This document shows positions 1-12,700 of a stretch of 64,000 bases of DNA, one piece after another. Positions within the stretch are counted from its first letter, which is position 1. Every line of letters starts with the position of its first letter. The position numbers were made by a program, and so were the translations under genes. The notes under the pieces are model-generated. The model was not told the origin of the DNA. It worked only from the letters and a program-made list of their open reading frames with translations, and did not search any database. The DNA is from Solea solea (Eukaryota; Chordata; Actinopteri; Pleuronectiformes; Soleidae): NCBI RefSeq assembly GCF_958295425.1, contig NC_081142.1, positions 18,073,284 to 18,137,283 on the forward strand, in the 5' to 3' direction.

Positions 1-636
1 CCCTACTGTATATCTAATTTAAACAACTCAAGAAAACTCATTAGCCACGTACTATAGTCAAATAAAGGCAACAAGCATAGTGAGGTAAACACAGTTTTCT
101 ACAACAGCTTATTCTGCACTTACTCCACTGTAGTAGATTAAATTAGGCAGCACATATTTATTCATTGTGGCCTAGATTCAGCTCTCTCTTCAGACATCTG
201 CTGTATCATGAATGAATGAATGAATGAATGGGGCACAAAATGGACAAAGCTGTGAAGTCATGATCCTCACAATGTAAAGATCACTGGAGATTTTGCAGTG
301 CAAGTTGTGACACATGGTTCCTGTGTGCATCAATGTCAACTCTACAACTCACACTGTCATAACTCGTGTTGCCTCTACAGTGTTTGAGAGAAGTCAGACT
401 TCTCTTTACTCATGTAGCTCAACAATTAACATTGTAACATTTTATGTGGAACATTCAGAAAACATACAGTAGATTGTAGCTATTTAAGTGGAAATAAAAG
501 TGAAATGTGATTGTACACATTTCTGTTTAATACCAGTATGAAAGAGGTTTTACATTTATGTGCAGATGACTTTTTTTTATAGCATACGTCACTCAAATCA
601 CTACGTTATCATACAGATAATGTCACTGATGATTAC
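1..636. other. Intron after H44, running off the left edge
   Basis: Contains a short (AATG)n microsatellite at 208-230. No Gly-X-Y reading frame with splice sites, no RNA gene and no transposon recognised. Confidence 0.7.
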
Positions 637-744
637 CTGACGACCTATTTTCCCAGGTGGTCCTGTTAAACCAGTCAGTCCAGGGGGACCATCTGATCCT
701 GGGTATCCAATCATTCCCACGAGTCCAGGTAAACCACTTGGCCC
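637..744 (-). CDS. col24a1: col24a1 helix exon H44 (108 bp, last one in window)
   Basis: 108 bp, phase 0, acceptor tttcag|ggg, donor cag|gtaatc. Twelve intact triplets, starting [19 protein letters not shown] and ending GPPGKIGRQ, like the remembered GKIGPPGKQ. The next exon is not found in 1-636 and must lie outside. Confidence 0.92.
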
Positions 745-3700
745 CTGAAAAGATTATAATGTCACTCAATCTCCTCTCTGGACGAAGAGACAACAAAACC
801 TGCAGACCTTTACCAACAAAAATACATGCTTACTGCTTTCACCAGCACCCACTGAACATATTATTAAAGTTTGACAGCAAAGAAAGCCAGTTTATAGCAT
901 TTTCAAATATCTTTTCCTATCTTTTTTCTTTTTAAATAAATGTCTGTCCCTGCTGCTGTTTGTCTTTTAACCATGTCCAGTACACAGTGGAGATGATGTG
1001 ATACTCACTTCAGTGCCAGGAGCTCCACTCAGCCCCCTTGCTCCTTTTTGTCCTGCTGACCCCTGGGTAAACACACGCACAAACATGTCCATCTCATTCC
1101 CTTTTCATTGAGGAGCAGAAACCTTTAAGACTGTGTTATATATGAGGTCATACAGTCCAGGTGAAATATGTGCCATACAGTAAGACTAAGACAGAAACAG
1201 TTTTGTTTTAACAATACTTCATGCCATTACATGTAATTCCAAATGTAAATGGATCCAGTTCAGACTGTTCAGTGCCTGATATTTGAAAGCATGCCATCTA
1301 TATGTCTCCATATGTTGCAAGCGAAGGTATTTCTCAAACTCAGTTTAAGCTCGAGCCAAGATGAATACATTAACAGAAATATTCCCATGGAGTCAGAAAT
1401 GCTTCTACAGAATCTGAACTGGTTGTATAAACACTGTTGCATACAAGCTGTTTCACATGTGGAAGAAAGTCAGTGATGTCTGGAAACCTGGGAATACTTC
1501 ATTTTTTAATATAATGCATATATGCAACTCAAGGAGGCTCAGCGTTGTTTCACATGGGGAATTTACACTTATGTAATCAGAAATCCTCTGACAAGGCTAG
1601 TGACTTTAAACAACTTGAGTTACAGGGAGTCTTTTTTCGCAAAAAGCGGGTCTGTCTTTGCACCAAATGCTCAAATGTGATCATCCAAGCTATCAAAAAA
1701 GGCCATGTTCCTTTCATAATCATCAATGGGAAATGGAGTAGAATCCATTAAAGCATGAATACTTTGTTCAAATCCTCTATCTGCCACAAAATGAAGCTTT
1801 ATTCATAAAGCTAACATGGAGGTACTCACAGTAACGACATTTTAAGAAAAGACAAAAGTTTAATTACAAGGCATCCTTAAGCCCTTAATCGAGCTCCTAT
1901 GGTGAAAAACTGTCTAGGGTTGGGAAGAGGACTTTAAAGAGGCTTAAGCATTCTCTTTTACAGATGAGAACATTTTGTTATTTCAGAAAACTATGCCTGC
2001 AGTTATGAGTGTTGTTGCATATTATATGAAGAAAATGCTGCACTCTTGTCTTTCTGCTTGTTAAGACTGCAACTCATAGCCAGCACTGCTTTACGCACTC
2101 TCTGATGCAACTGACATCCTTGTGTATGTATGAGCAGGGTCATCTATCAGGTGGAAAATGAAAAGTGGCATGTTGTCCAAAACTCTGTGGTTGGCCTCAC
2201 TCTGGCAGCAAGCAGAGGGATTTGTCTTTAATCCACAGTGTTGGGTATAAACCAAAAACACCCCTGCTGGCAGTGGATGATTAAGGCCGTTTTAATAGAT
2301 TTACTGAGTCTTACTAAAGCAAAAAGAGAGCTGCCTGCTCGTAGAAACATTCATTGACTCACCACAGCTCCCATCTCTCCTTTTGGGCCTGGTTCTCCAG
2401 GATGGCCTGGTGATCCCTTAAAGCAAGAAAAAACACAAACAATGTCAACACACAATAACATTAAGATCAATTAATCTTTTATTAAGACTTTATTCTATAT
2501 TCAAGTATCAAAATGTACATATTAAGCCTCACAACTGGACAGAAGACCAGCATTATCAGTATACTGCTTTGTCCTATCCAAAACTTTCAATGTTTTTATA
2601 TCAGTGTTAATAAAACCCCTGGGACTTTGACAGCAAAAACATCATGTACAGTATACACTTTTATGGTACTTTACTGCATTTACTGACTTACCGGTGGCCC
2701 TTGTGGTCCAACAGCCCCACGTGGGCCAGTGGTGCCAATATGGCCCTGAAAAACAATTTCAATTTAATCAGAACTCGACAGTGAGCTTACAATAAAATGT
2801 GATTAAAATATTGTACCAGCGTTGTCTGTCAAATATCACATGTTTTGCTGGTTGAGCCCATTGTCAACCACATGCAGGATTAGTTGGACTGAGTGGCCTT
2901 TTTTGGTCTTCAGAATAAAGATGAACCTCTGATGTGATCATGTTATTTATGCTCTTCATACTCTCAACCATCAACAAAGTTTTACTGCATAAGCCAGCAA
3001 AAATCAGCACCTGTGAATGTGAAATATTCATTGGCTGCGGCAGCGAAACACTGAATTTTGAAATGGATGCAGGTTTGCCAAACTCCAGTGATAATAATCT
3101 TTAGCGAATCAAACTGGAAAAAACTTTCAGCTGAGGCTTCTCATTTTTATCTGGCCGGGAGCATCGCTGTCGTCACTTGAAATAACAAACGTTGCCGGCG
3201 GTACATCGTGTCAGCTGTCACTAATTAAACGTAGCTCTTCGTTTGCTCTCTTCACGCCGTTGTCAGTACTTGTCGAAGGTAGTTTGTGAGGAAAAGAAGC
3301 GAGGCCCGGTAAAAAAACTGTACAGCCACAGATTGTTTTCACAGAGTGAGACATCCTCTACTCCGAAATATGGAATCAGTGATTTACATGAATAAACAAA
3401 TCTTTGAACCATGACCCACAGTATTTGGATCAAGAAGCTCAGTATGTGCGAGAGTAACTCGGCTACATTCAATATTTAAGAACTTTGTATCAGAAAATAG
3501 ACAGGAATCAAGGGCAAAAAAACATGACAATGACATCACTAAGAAATAGAATTCCTTTCATTGCTCCCCTTAAGTTCCAAATACACCCAAAGCTTGTGTT
3601 TTCCTTGGAAGATATCAAGTCTTGACAGGATCTACCAAAACATTTAGGGTTAGCGACGACGCAGATACAAAGAATTCGCTGTGAATCAGTGGAATGTAAT

Positions 3701-6700
3701 CAGAAATCATGGAGCTGTGTGCATGCTTTTGTGCACGATTTGCGAACGCAAGGACGTCAGGTAACCGCAGATTTCACCGTCATTGTTGCTGGGAATTCAG
3801 TGATCCTCTCCTACACGTGTGGTCTGCCGTGAACTGAACACAGCGGTGTTTCAATGACGCACCAAAAGAACAATCACACAGACAGACCAGACAAGGACCC
3901 TGTGTGTTGACCATGTGTGGTATGTGTCTGATGTTGATTTTAATGGTACCTGATACCCTTCATCGCCTGGCTCTCCGCGCTCTCCTCGTTCTCCTATGGG
4001 CCCCTGTGTACACACAAAGGAACACACATTACTGTAAATGCGAGCCATCATTTATGCCCACAAAAGCCCCAGTTGAGCTGAGTAACTACTTATAGACAGA
4101 GCCACTACTCATATCCTATAGATCATATTCTATGGACCTATGAGTCTGGATCTTTACTGGGATCAAATGGAAAGGTCTAATTTCACATTGGACCTGACTT
4201 TCTGCCAATGTTGGTACAGGTCGCAGCAAAACAGAGGCTGCCATTGTGTTGCTCATGATGTGTAGTACAACACTGTGCCAACTTGATCATTCAATACTAT
4301 TCATATGAAAGGCAGCTATAGACCTCCACTGACCCTGGCTGTTCATGCTATGTAGACCTTTGTCATTAGTCATGTCCTTTGCTGGGAAATATGTCTCAAC
4401 ATACGTTAATAGTCATTGTATTGTGTATTTGGCAGCTTCCCAAAGCTGTTGACACTCTTTGATATGGATGATCCTCTCTTGCTGTCAGTCAAAGCGGCTG
4501 ATGTGACGGCGAGTGATGCCGTCTGGCTTCTTCCATGCGTTTTTCAAGTGTTTTGAGATGCTGTATGTGAACGACCCCAATTAATAACTTTCCAGAAAAG
4601 TAACTTTGAGTAAATACACTTTTTTCCTTGTCCAAGACAAAATGTACTATATACCGAAAACGAGGCTGCCCTTGGTCCTAAAATCAGGGGTTGTTCAGGA
4701 TGGACTTTTTACTTCCACTGTCAATCTGGTACTGACTTGGACTTAAACAGAGTGAAGAGTGTTAGGGACCAGAAAGGAGAGTTTAAAGGAAAGCAAGACC
4801 TACTGGTTCACCTAAGGGCCCTGGCAGTCCTGGGATCTTATTGTCCTCGCCTAGGTAACCCTGGAATGGAAATAACAAACACACTATGACACATGCGTTC
4901 AAGCGGACATCATTTTGCAACCACAAAACACATAGAATCACTTAGCCGAAATAAGCCAACGCAAACAATAGTTCAACGATCATTTTACCTTTTCACCTTT
5001 AGGCCCTGGTGTTCCTATGGGCCCAGGTTTGCCAGGGGAACCCTAAAAGAAAGAAGGCTTATTACTGTACATAAAGAAGTCATAATACCTCTACAGGCTA
5101 CAGCATAATTGTCATAAAAACATGACTTCCACTGTGAAGGCTGTCAGCATATTAATCTGCCCTGTCGCTGATAACAACAACAGCAGCTCTCACATTTTGT
5201 CACTTTAGGATTTAGGATTTGGCAGAGACTCAGAAATCACTCAGCCACCAGAGTGGAGTTTTGAAGAATCACAAAAAAATAAAAAAGACTAAATAAACTG
5301 GAGGCGTTATGCAACATCAACCAAGTATTGTTGGCAGTGACCAGGCTGCAGAGTTGCCTGGAAAAATAAGCCTGTTGACTTTACTGTGTATAATTCAATG
5401 TCTAATTATTTTTGTGGCATTTTAAATGGTTTTTCCCTGTTTTTTTTTTCTTTGGGTAATTAAATGGATGAATGGGAAATATGAGAATGACACAGGGACC
5501 AAATGAAATGCCTTCTACCAGACTCAAACTAGACAAGGGTGTCTTCTGCACATGCTAGGCTCATGGCACAGGGCGACCTGCACAGATGAGATCTGCATCG
5601 ATTAAGTCTTTACTACCTCAAAACATTATTCAATGTCTCGAGGCATGATTCTTTTTGATGGATAAACCATGTCGCCATATGTTTACATTTTCTGACAGTT
5701 ATGACAATAATAACCACCACCAGGTAAAACTCACTGTGTATCCTGGCAGCCCAACTTGTCCCTCTATCCCCATGACTCCAGGTTGACCCTAGAAGCAATG
5801 CAACAAGTTAACACAGAATGAGACGTCGAATTAGTCATAGATTTCACAATACATGATACATGAGAGGAGAGATTTCTTTCTCTATAAAGAAGAAACGAAT
5901 GAAAGCCGCCTTCTTGAATTTGTCAAGTCTTTTCTTGCTCTCTTTCTCTTGTTTTCTCAGACTTTAAATAAAGACAAAGTAAACACATCACATTTTATAA
6001 GGTCTCTGCTTTTTATCACTAAGAAAAGTGAAATTGGTGAATATATATTGTTAGTACTAAGTTTACAACTCAAGTATGTTACATTTATTACATCTCCTTC
6101 ACTGTTGAAGCATAACAATAAATAAAATCCCTTTGGAGGAATGGGAACTCACTGATGGACCACGAGTTCCCCTGGCACCTTTCAGCCCCGGCTCTCCTGG
6201 CTGGCCGACGTCTCCCCGCGCGCCAATCTCACCAACAAGACCTGGAGGACCTTTCTCTCCCTGGAAGGATACATCATGTCAGCAACATGGACTAAATCCA
6301 AGTATCGAGACAAGCCGTCCATGGACAGTCAACACACAAAACCTTTTGGAACTGTTCTTCAGAAATGAAACAAATATATACAAGTCACTTGTTTTATCTT
6401 TCACTTGAGTCAACTCCTTGAAATTTGACCACAAGGATAATTCAAGAAACTGAAAGCCATTTTCATTTTTGGAGATTTGAATCTGAACATTCTCCAGGCT
6501 TTGGTGTTTACATGAGGAACCCAGGACATTTTCTTGGTGAGACAACAGCAGGAGAACCTCCAGAGGATCCAGACAATGAGGTGGCACTTGGCTTGGGCAT
6601 GCAGGGAACAGGACACTCGCCTTTTCACTTGGTGTAAATCCTTTGGTGTTTCTCTGGTGTTTTTGAAAATCTGCCCCTCCGGACAATCTCCGGAGTTCGA

Positions 6701-9700
6701 TGCATGTCTACAGTAAGCTACAGTGACATAGAGGTCCTCACCTTCTTTCCATGCCGTCCTCTGTTCCCTGGTGGCCCCAGTTTTCCTTCTGGCCCCTGAA
6801 ACAGGAGACTCATTGAGTGATTTCCAACTATCAGAAATCTACCCTAAATCTTAGGCATTGATACATGCATCTGAAAACACCATTTATTGAGATCATCAGT
6901 TTTGCGACTTTGACTTGGCGTAATCTATTTGAGCCTGTGGTTCAGAGCAGGGCTTGGGTGAGTTCTTCTGATCTGATAAACACCAACTTGCAGATTTCCA
7001 AAACCACAGTATCTTTTCAGTGAAAAGTGGACCTTTAGTGTAGAACTTAATAGCTGGACTGACAATATTGTTTAAAACATTTACTACAACTGAGTAATAT
7101 TGCTTTTGTACCGTAAACGGTACAACCTTCCTACTCCTCATCAGCCACAAGTAGATTTAGATCTTTATCTCAAAACCAACAAGCACTTGGAAGAGACTGT
7201 CAATTATAAGATAGTGCTCAACATTCACAATCTATAACAGTAACTTTTACTGTGGCGGAAGAGAAGGCTGACACCTACTGGGATAGAAGGGCATTCACTG
7301 GTTAAGAGTATTTCTATTTTCTGCTACAATTGGTATGGTTTAGGGTATTTAAAATGTCAAAGTTCTGAAACAAATTATGAATCAGCTCTAATTATGATTT
7401 TGTTTTATTTTCATATGACTGTGTGCAAGTGTCATTTTAGTCCGAATGTCAATACAAGGAGCAATTTCTTGTTAGCCTCTTGAAAGTTGTAGAACTCTTA
7501 CACGAAAGCCTTGTTTCCCGTGCTCTCCAGGTGGTCCTGGGGGTCCAGGGTCTCCTTCTGTCCCTTTATCACCTGGCTCTCCGACTGGCCCATGGTCACC
7601 AGGCTCACCCTGACAGAGAGAGAGAGAAAGAGTCAGTTATAACAGAGTGATTTTATCTTATCAGGGAGAGGTCAATATGAATTTAACTTTATTTTTTATT
7701 TTGGCTTCACATTCTAATCCAATTTAGTCTGAAACTGGGTGTGTTCTTATACTTTTCAGGATTATATGTTGTCATAATTATGGGAAACCCACTAAAAACA
7801 AATATCTAAATACTTCAGCTACATGGTTGATTTAATTAAAAAGGGGTTAAGTGATAAAAGTTCTTGTTATGTTTACCTTGAATCCGTCTTTCCCTTGAGA
7901 GCCATCTTCACCAGGGGGACCAGGTTGACCCTACAAATATTAAAAAAAAACTTGTTGTATGGACATGTTATATTACAGTTAGAAGGTCTACTGGCTAAAA
8001 CTCATTTAAAGGCTTTTTAAATTATCAAGAACTGAAGCATTGATTGCATGCCATGTCCTACATCAGAAAAAAGGCTCTATCAATCAGTACTATCAGACCC
8101 GACAAAGGGAGCATTTGTCTGTATACAGTGGCCACGCAGGTGCAGGTGGCGCCAAGAAGTATCTTAATGTCGTCAAACTGCCAATGCACCAGATTTCGTG
8201 GGCACTTCTGTGTCCTCACTTAAATTACAGCAGCCTATATGCAGCTGTCTTGCTTTACTAGCCCAATGTTGCTTGTTTCTCAGCATAGAGTAAGATGAAT
8301 TACTTGGATGACACAAGATCTAAACAGCGGAATACTTTCTTAGTTCATCACTGCATGAATATGGATAAGGGTTTAATGTGAGCGTTTACAAGGCTGAAGA
8401 GCAACTCTGTTTCAAAGTTTCTCAAGCTGTTTTTCTTGACCATAGCCAGGGTCACTGATGGGTGTGACATACCCAACAGTGAATATGACTATACCTGGAT
8501 ATCTTTTCAATCAGACAGTATTAACAATCAGGGAGAAAACCTCACGTCTGTATGTGTGGCTGAGGCTCTGGTGCGTGATCGAGCTCGTTAAAAACGTTTC
8601 ATTATTAAACTCAGCGGGACAGAGCAGAACGGACGGTGAGACTGGAGCTGCTTATGTAATCCACCTGACAAAAGCAGTTCCATCGTCCTGCTCTCTTCAG
8701 GCAAGAGGATTACACGTCCTCTTCAGAGTGTGACGGAGTAAATATACAATTGGGTCAGATTTACCCAAACACAAGGAAGGAAGAGATTAGCGGGTTGTTT
8801 GCAGTCACTCACTCGTATCCCCTCCTGCCCCTGCTCCCCTTCAGATCCTGGAGGCCCAGCGTCACCCTGCAGAGACACAAGGCACAAACCAGGGCCCGTC
8901 AGGAGGTCAAACACAATTACGCCACTTACACTAACCACGACTTGACAATCAGCTGTTGATTCACTCAAAGTTGCAGTTATGCCGAGTAGAAATAAGATGC
9001 AGGGTTGTGAGACGTGGTTGCGGAAAATATGACAAGGTTGAACTGAGGGGGTAACACATATCATCTGTAATAGGAAAGTAATAATATTTCTTATTTCCAT
9101 AGTAGAGACATTGGTGATTACAAGAACTTGGTAAAATCAATGGAAAATGTGTGTGCGACAGAAGGGAGGATGAACTTAAACTTCATAATATGGTAATCAT
9201 CAATGTTGAGTCACAAATCCTTTCTTTTTCTTCCATTATTTGGAATCACATCATCACAGGGACATGTCCAGTCATCAATGCTATTTACTAAAATCCTCTT
9301 TTCAGAAACAAATTAAGAACATGGGGTCTTTAATCCTTTGAGAGAGACGGTAAAACTCAAAAACCACACTCCAAAATCAAATACAAATCTGTGCACAAGT
9401 GACTTTTATGAAAAGTACTCCTCCCACGTCCTAAATAGTAAATACCAACTTCTTCCCTCAAACAGACAATTCAGAATCCCCATATTTAAACACTATGAAT
9501 TGACAAATTCATTCATCCACAAACCCATCCTGTTGCTGAACCAGAAACAGTGAACGGTTAAATAACATCAACCTGATAACCTGTATCTGTTTGTTTTGTT
9601 TTGCATTTGCATTTTGTAACAACACGTATTTTATCGTATCGCAATAAGGGAGATGTACCTTGTTAATCCAAAGGTTCTCAGACTCAGATTGTTGGAGCTT

Positions 9701-12700
9701 AATGGTAATTGAATTGAGGTAAGTTTTTCCATTACAAATACAGTATTTTGAATATTATATCACACCAGTCCTCTATAGATGGGATGTCTTGCTTAAGCCT
9801 TTTCCTGATTCACAAATATTTAATGTGCCATGGTGTGGGATCCGTGTAAAGCAAAATAATCCCCCGCTCCTCATCGCTTAAAAAACGCAAACAAGATACT
9901 TAATAATCTGATTAGTAAACTCACGGAATTACAAAAACACCACAAGTGTAGAACAGACCCAGATAAAGCAGTAGCAATTAATAGATTGCAAAATATAGAT
10001 ATATTAGGTATACATTAAAAAGAAACTGATATTTCTGAAACAAGACTATTACGAGGCAGGAAGAAAAGCTGTGAAATTACTAGCATATACATTAAGGAAA
10101 CAGCAAGCAGACAATACTACAAATAAAATAAGATGACTGCAAACCAAAACAATTAAGTATAAATTGGAGGAGATTCAACAAAGTTTCGAAGAGCACTATA
10201 AAACATTAAATTCACAGCCAAGACTAGATAATGAAAATGAAATAGACAATTTTCTTAAATCACTGAATTTACCTTTAGTCACACAGAAATGAAATAAAAC
10301 CGAAATATGTGGAGGTATTACAGAGATTCTGTTGTTACTCTACTGACCTTTAAACCTGGCTCTCCAATGGGACCCGGTTCCCCCTCTGTACCAGGTACAC
10401 CCTACAAAAAGAGACAAAAGATATGTGTGACTTGTGCTGTTATAATAAAGCTTGGCATCAACACAATAAATCAATATACAGTTATAAACATATTTGATGA
10501 AAAGCACCTCATGTCCTTGCTCTCCATCTGGTCCGGCTTCCCCAGGAGGTCCTTTAGGTCCCTGCAAAAAAAAAAGAAAAAAAGAAAAGTAATCACAAGA
10601 TTCCTTGAGAAAAAAAGTGGTTTATTGATACAGTAATCTCCCTTTTTGGCTTAACTGTGTACAGTAAATCAGGGCCCAAAACACGAGAACAGACATGATA
10701 CACAAGCTTTTCAAGTAATGGCAAAACAAACACACACACAGTTCAAGGTGTAAATCTGTTGAAAAGGACATTTGAGAGTGGAGAACGCCTGGAGAAAACC
10801 TGAAGATGAGCCAAAAGCAAGATGAGACCCATAACATAAACCATGCCTCTGGCGTCATTGGAATATCTCAGCCTAATATATATTTGTATCTGATTGTTTG
10901 ACATTCTTGATGTCCCTGAGGGTACGGCGGATTTCCAGGAAAATCAGAACTTGCCGACAAATCCAAGAATGTGTGTGGAGTTTTGAGGTGTGAGGAAAAG
11001 CAGTGACTTTTTTTTTCCCCCTCCTCTAAAACAATGCAACTGTATGGTGATGAGCAACAACATCAAGACTTCCTGCTGAAACCTTTGAAAGATAAGATTC
11101 TGACCACTGGTGTTATGGATTCCACAGCGTGCGGTCTCCAACAACCACGTCAGGATGACAGCATACTTACTGGTTCACCCTGCGGCCCCCTCTCCCCGCC
11201 ACCGCCTGGAATACCTGGCTTTCCCTGGGAAACAAACACAAGCATGAGGCTGAGTGCTGCTTCAGTCATTTGTTGTTATGATCACAATAAACAAGGTTGA
11301 GAAAAGCTGCCATTTTCTTATCAACATAACCACAAACATGATGAGTGACTGGCATATTAGTGTTGCCTTATGTGTACAAGGATAACACAGACCTTTGATG
11401 CAATGAACACGAGTGATTGGATGTGATATCAGATCTTTTTGTTGTTGTTTGGATACTGTGTTGCCAAGTTTATACAAGACACCCCACTTTTAAACATCAT
11501 TTAGTGTAAGAGATACCTGTGTGCTCTGAGCCACAGAAGAGACAGCAGTGAGAAATGTGTTTTATTTTATTCACATACATCAGCTATGGTGCTACCACAA
11601 TTAAAACAAAGAATGCAATGTCTGTACTAGGGCTAGAGCTGCAATTATTCATCGATTATTTTCATAATCGATGAATCTGTCGATTATTTTCTTGATTAAT
11701 CGAGTAATCGTTTGGTTTATAAAATGTCAGAAAAAGTTTGTCAAACCTGGAAATAATGAGGTTCTTAAATGTCTTGTTTTGTCCACAAACCAAAATGATT
11801 CAGTTTGAATGAATTCTTTGTTATATGGAGCAAAGAAATGGAAGAACATATTCACATTTAAAGAAGCCATAGCCCGGAAGTGCCAATTAACGCTGCATTT
11901 GGGTGTGTATCTGCGTCATTACCTCATCTATGAAGCCCTAAAAGTTCATAACAATCAGTTCAGCCACTGCTGAGAGCGCAGGGTTTTATTGTTTTCCTGA
12001 GCGCTACAAAGCGGCAAGGCACTTCCGTTGACTAATTACGCCACTGGCGAATCTCACCACTCCTGTAAACAGCAGCGCCTCCTAGTCCGGGCACATCCGA
12101 TGACGTACTTTCAACCGTGGAAGAACTACTCTTGTTGCAGAAGGGGAGCTGCGGGTCTGAGAGCTGACGTGCCAATTACGTCACTTCCAGGTAACTGGCC
12201 AATCACAAGACAGTCTGTGTTATGTGGGTGTGGTTTAGGTCTGAAACGACGCGGCTGACGAGAGCGTCAGTGATGAGACATTTACATCGGCTCATTTGCA
12301 GCAACTAGGAGGTTTTTCACCATAAAAATGACTTCATGTTTGAGAGTACACCTCCATATCTCACATATAAGTGAGACAGGACCATGCTATGGCCTCTTTA
12401 AGAAACTGAAATCTTGTTTCAAACCGATTAATTGATTATCAAAATAGTTGGCGATTAATTTAGTCATCGATTAATAATCAATTAAGGATGGAATTAATTA
12501 ATTGTCTCTAAGGCTGCAACTACCAATTATATTCAAAATGTAATATGATTGACGATTATTTCATTGATTTATTAACTATAACATGTCAAAAGATTTACAT
12601 TTATATAGGAAAAGAATGAAACTTGCAACTGGCTATTTGCGTTGTTTTAACATTTCCATTTGAAAACGACTATTGTTCATTAAATAATATAAAAAATGAA

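Larger units (their letters stand above)
5043..8812. other. Introns between H32 and H38, nothing recognised besides exons
   Basis: Introns 5043-5734, 5789-6152, 6261-6741, 6796-7501 and 7931-8812 hold no gene or identifiable repeat. A (GA)n tract at 7613-7628 sits just upstream of the H34 acceptor. The 135-aa minus-strand ORF at 6279-6686 is intronic and unrelated to collagen. Confidence 0.55.

Noticed and set aside
6279..6686. 135-aa minus-strand ORF next to H36
   Set aside because: It lies wholly in intron, ends before the H36 acceptor and has no collagen repeat or domain.
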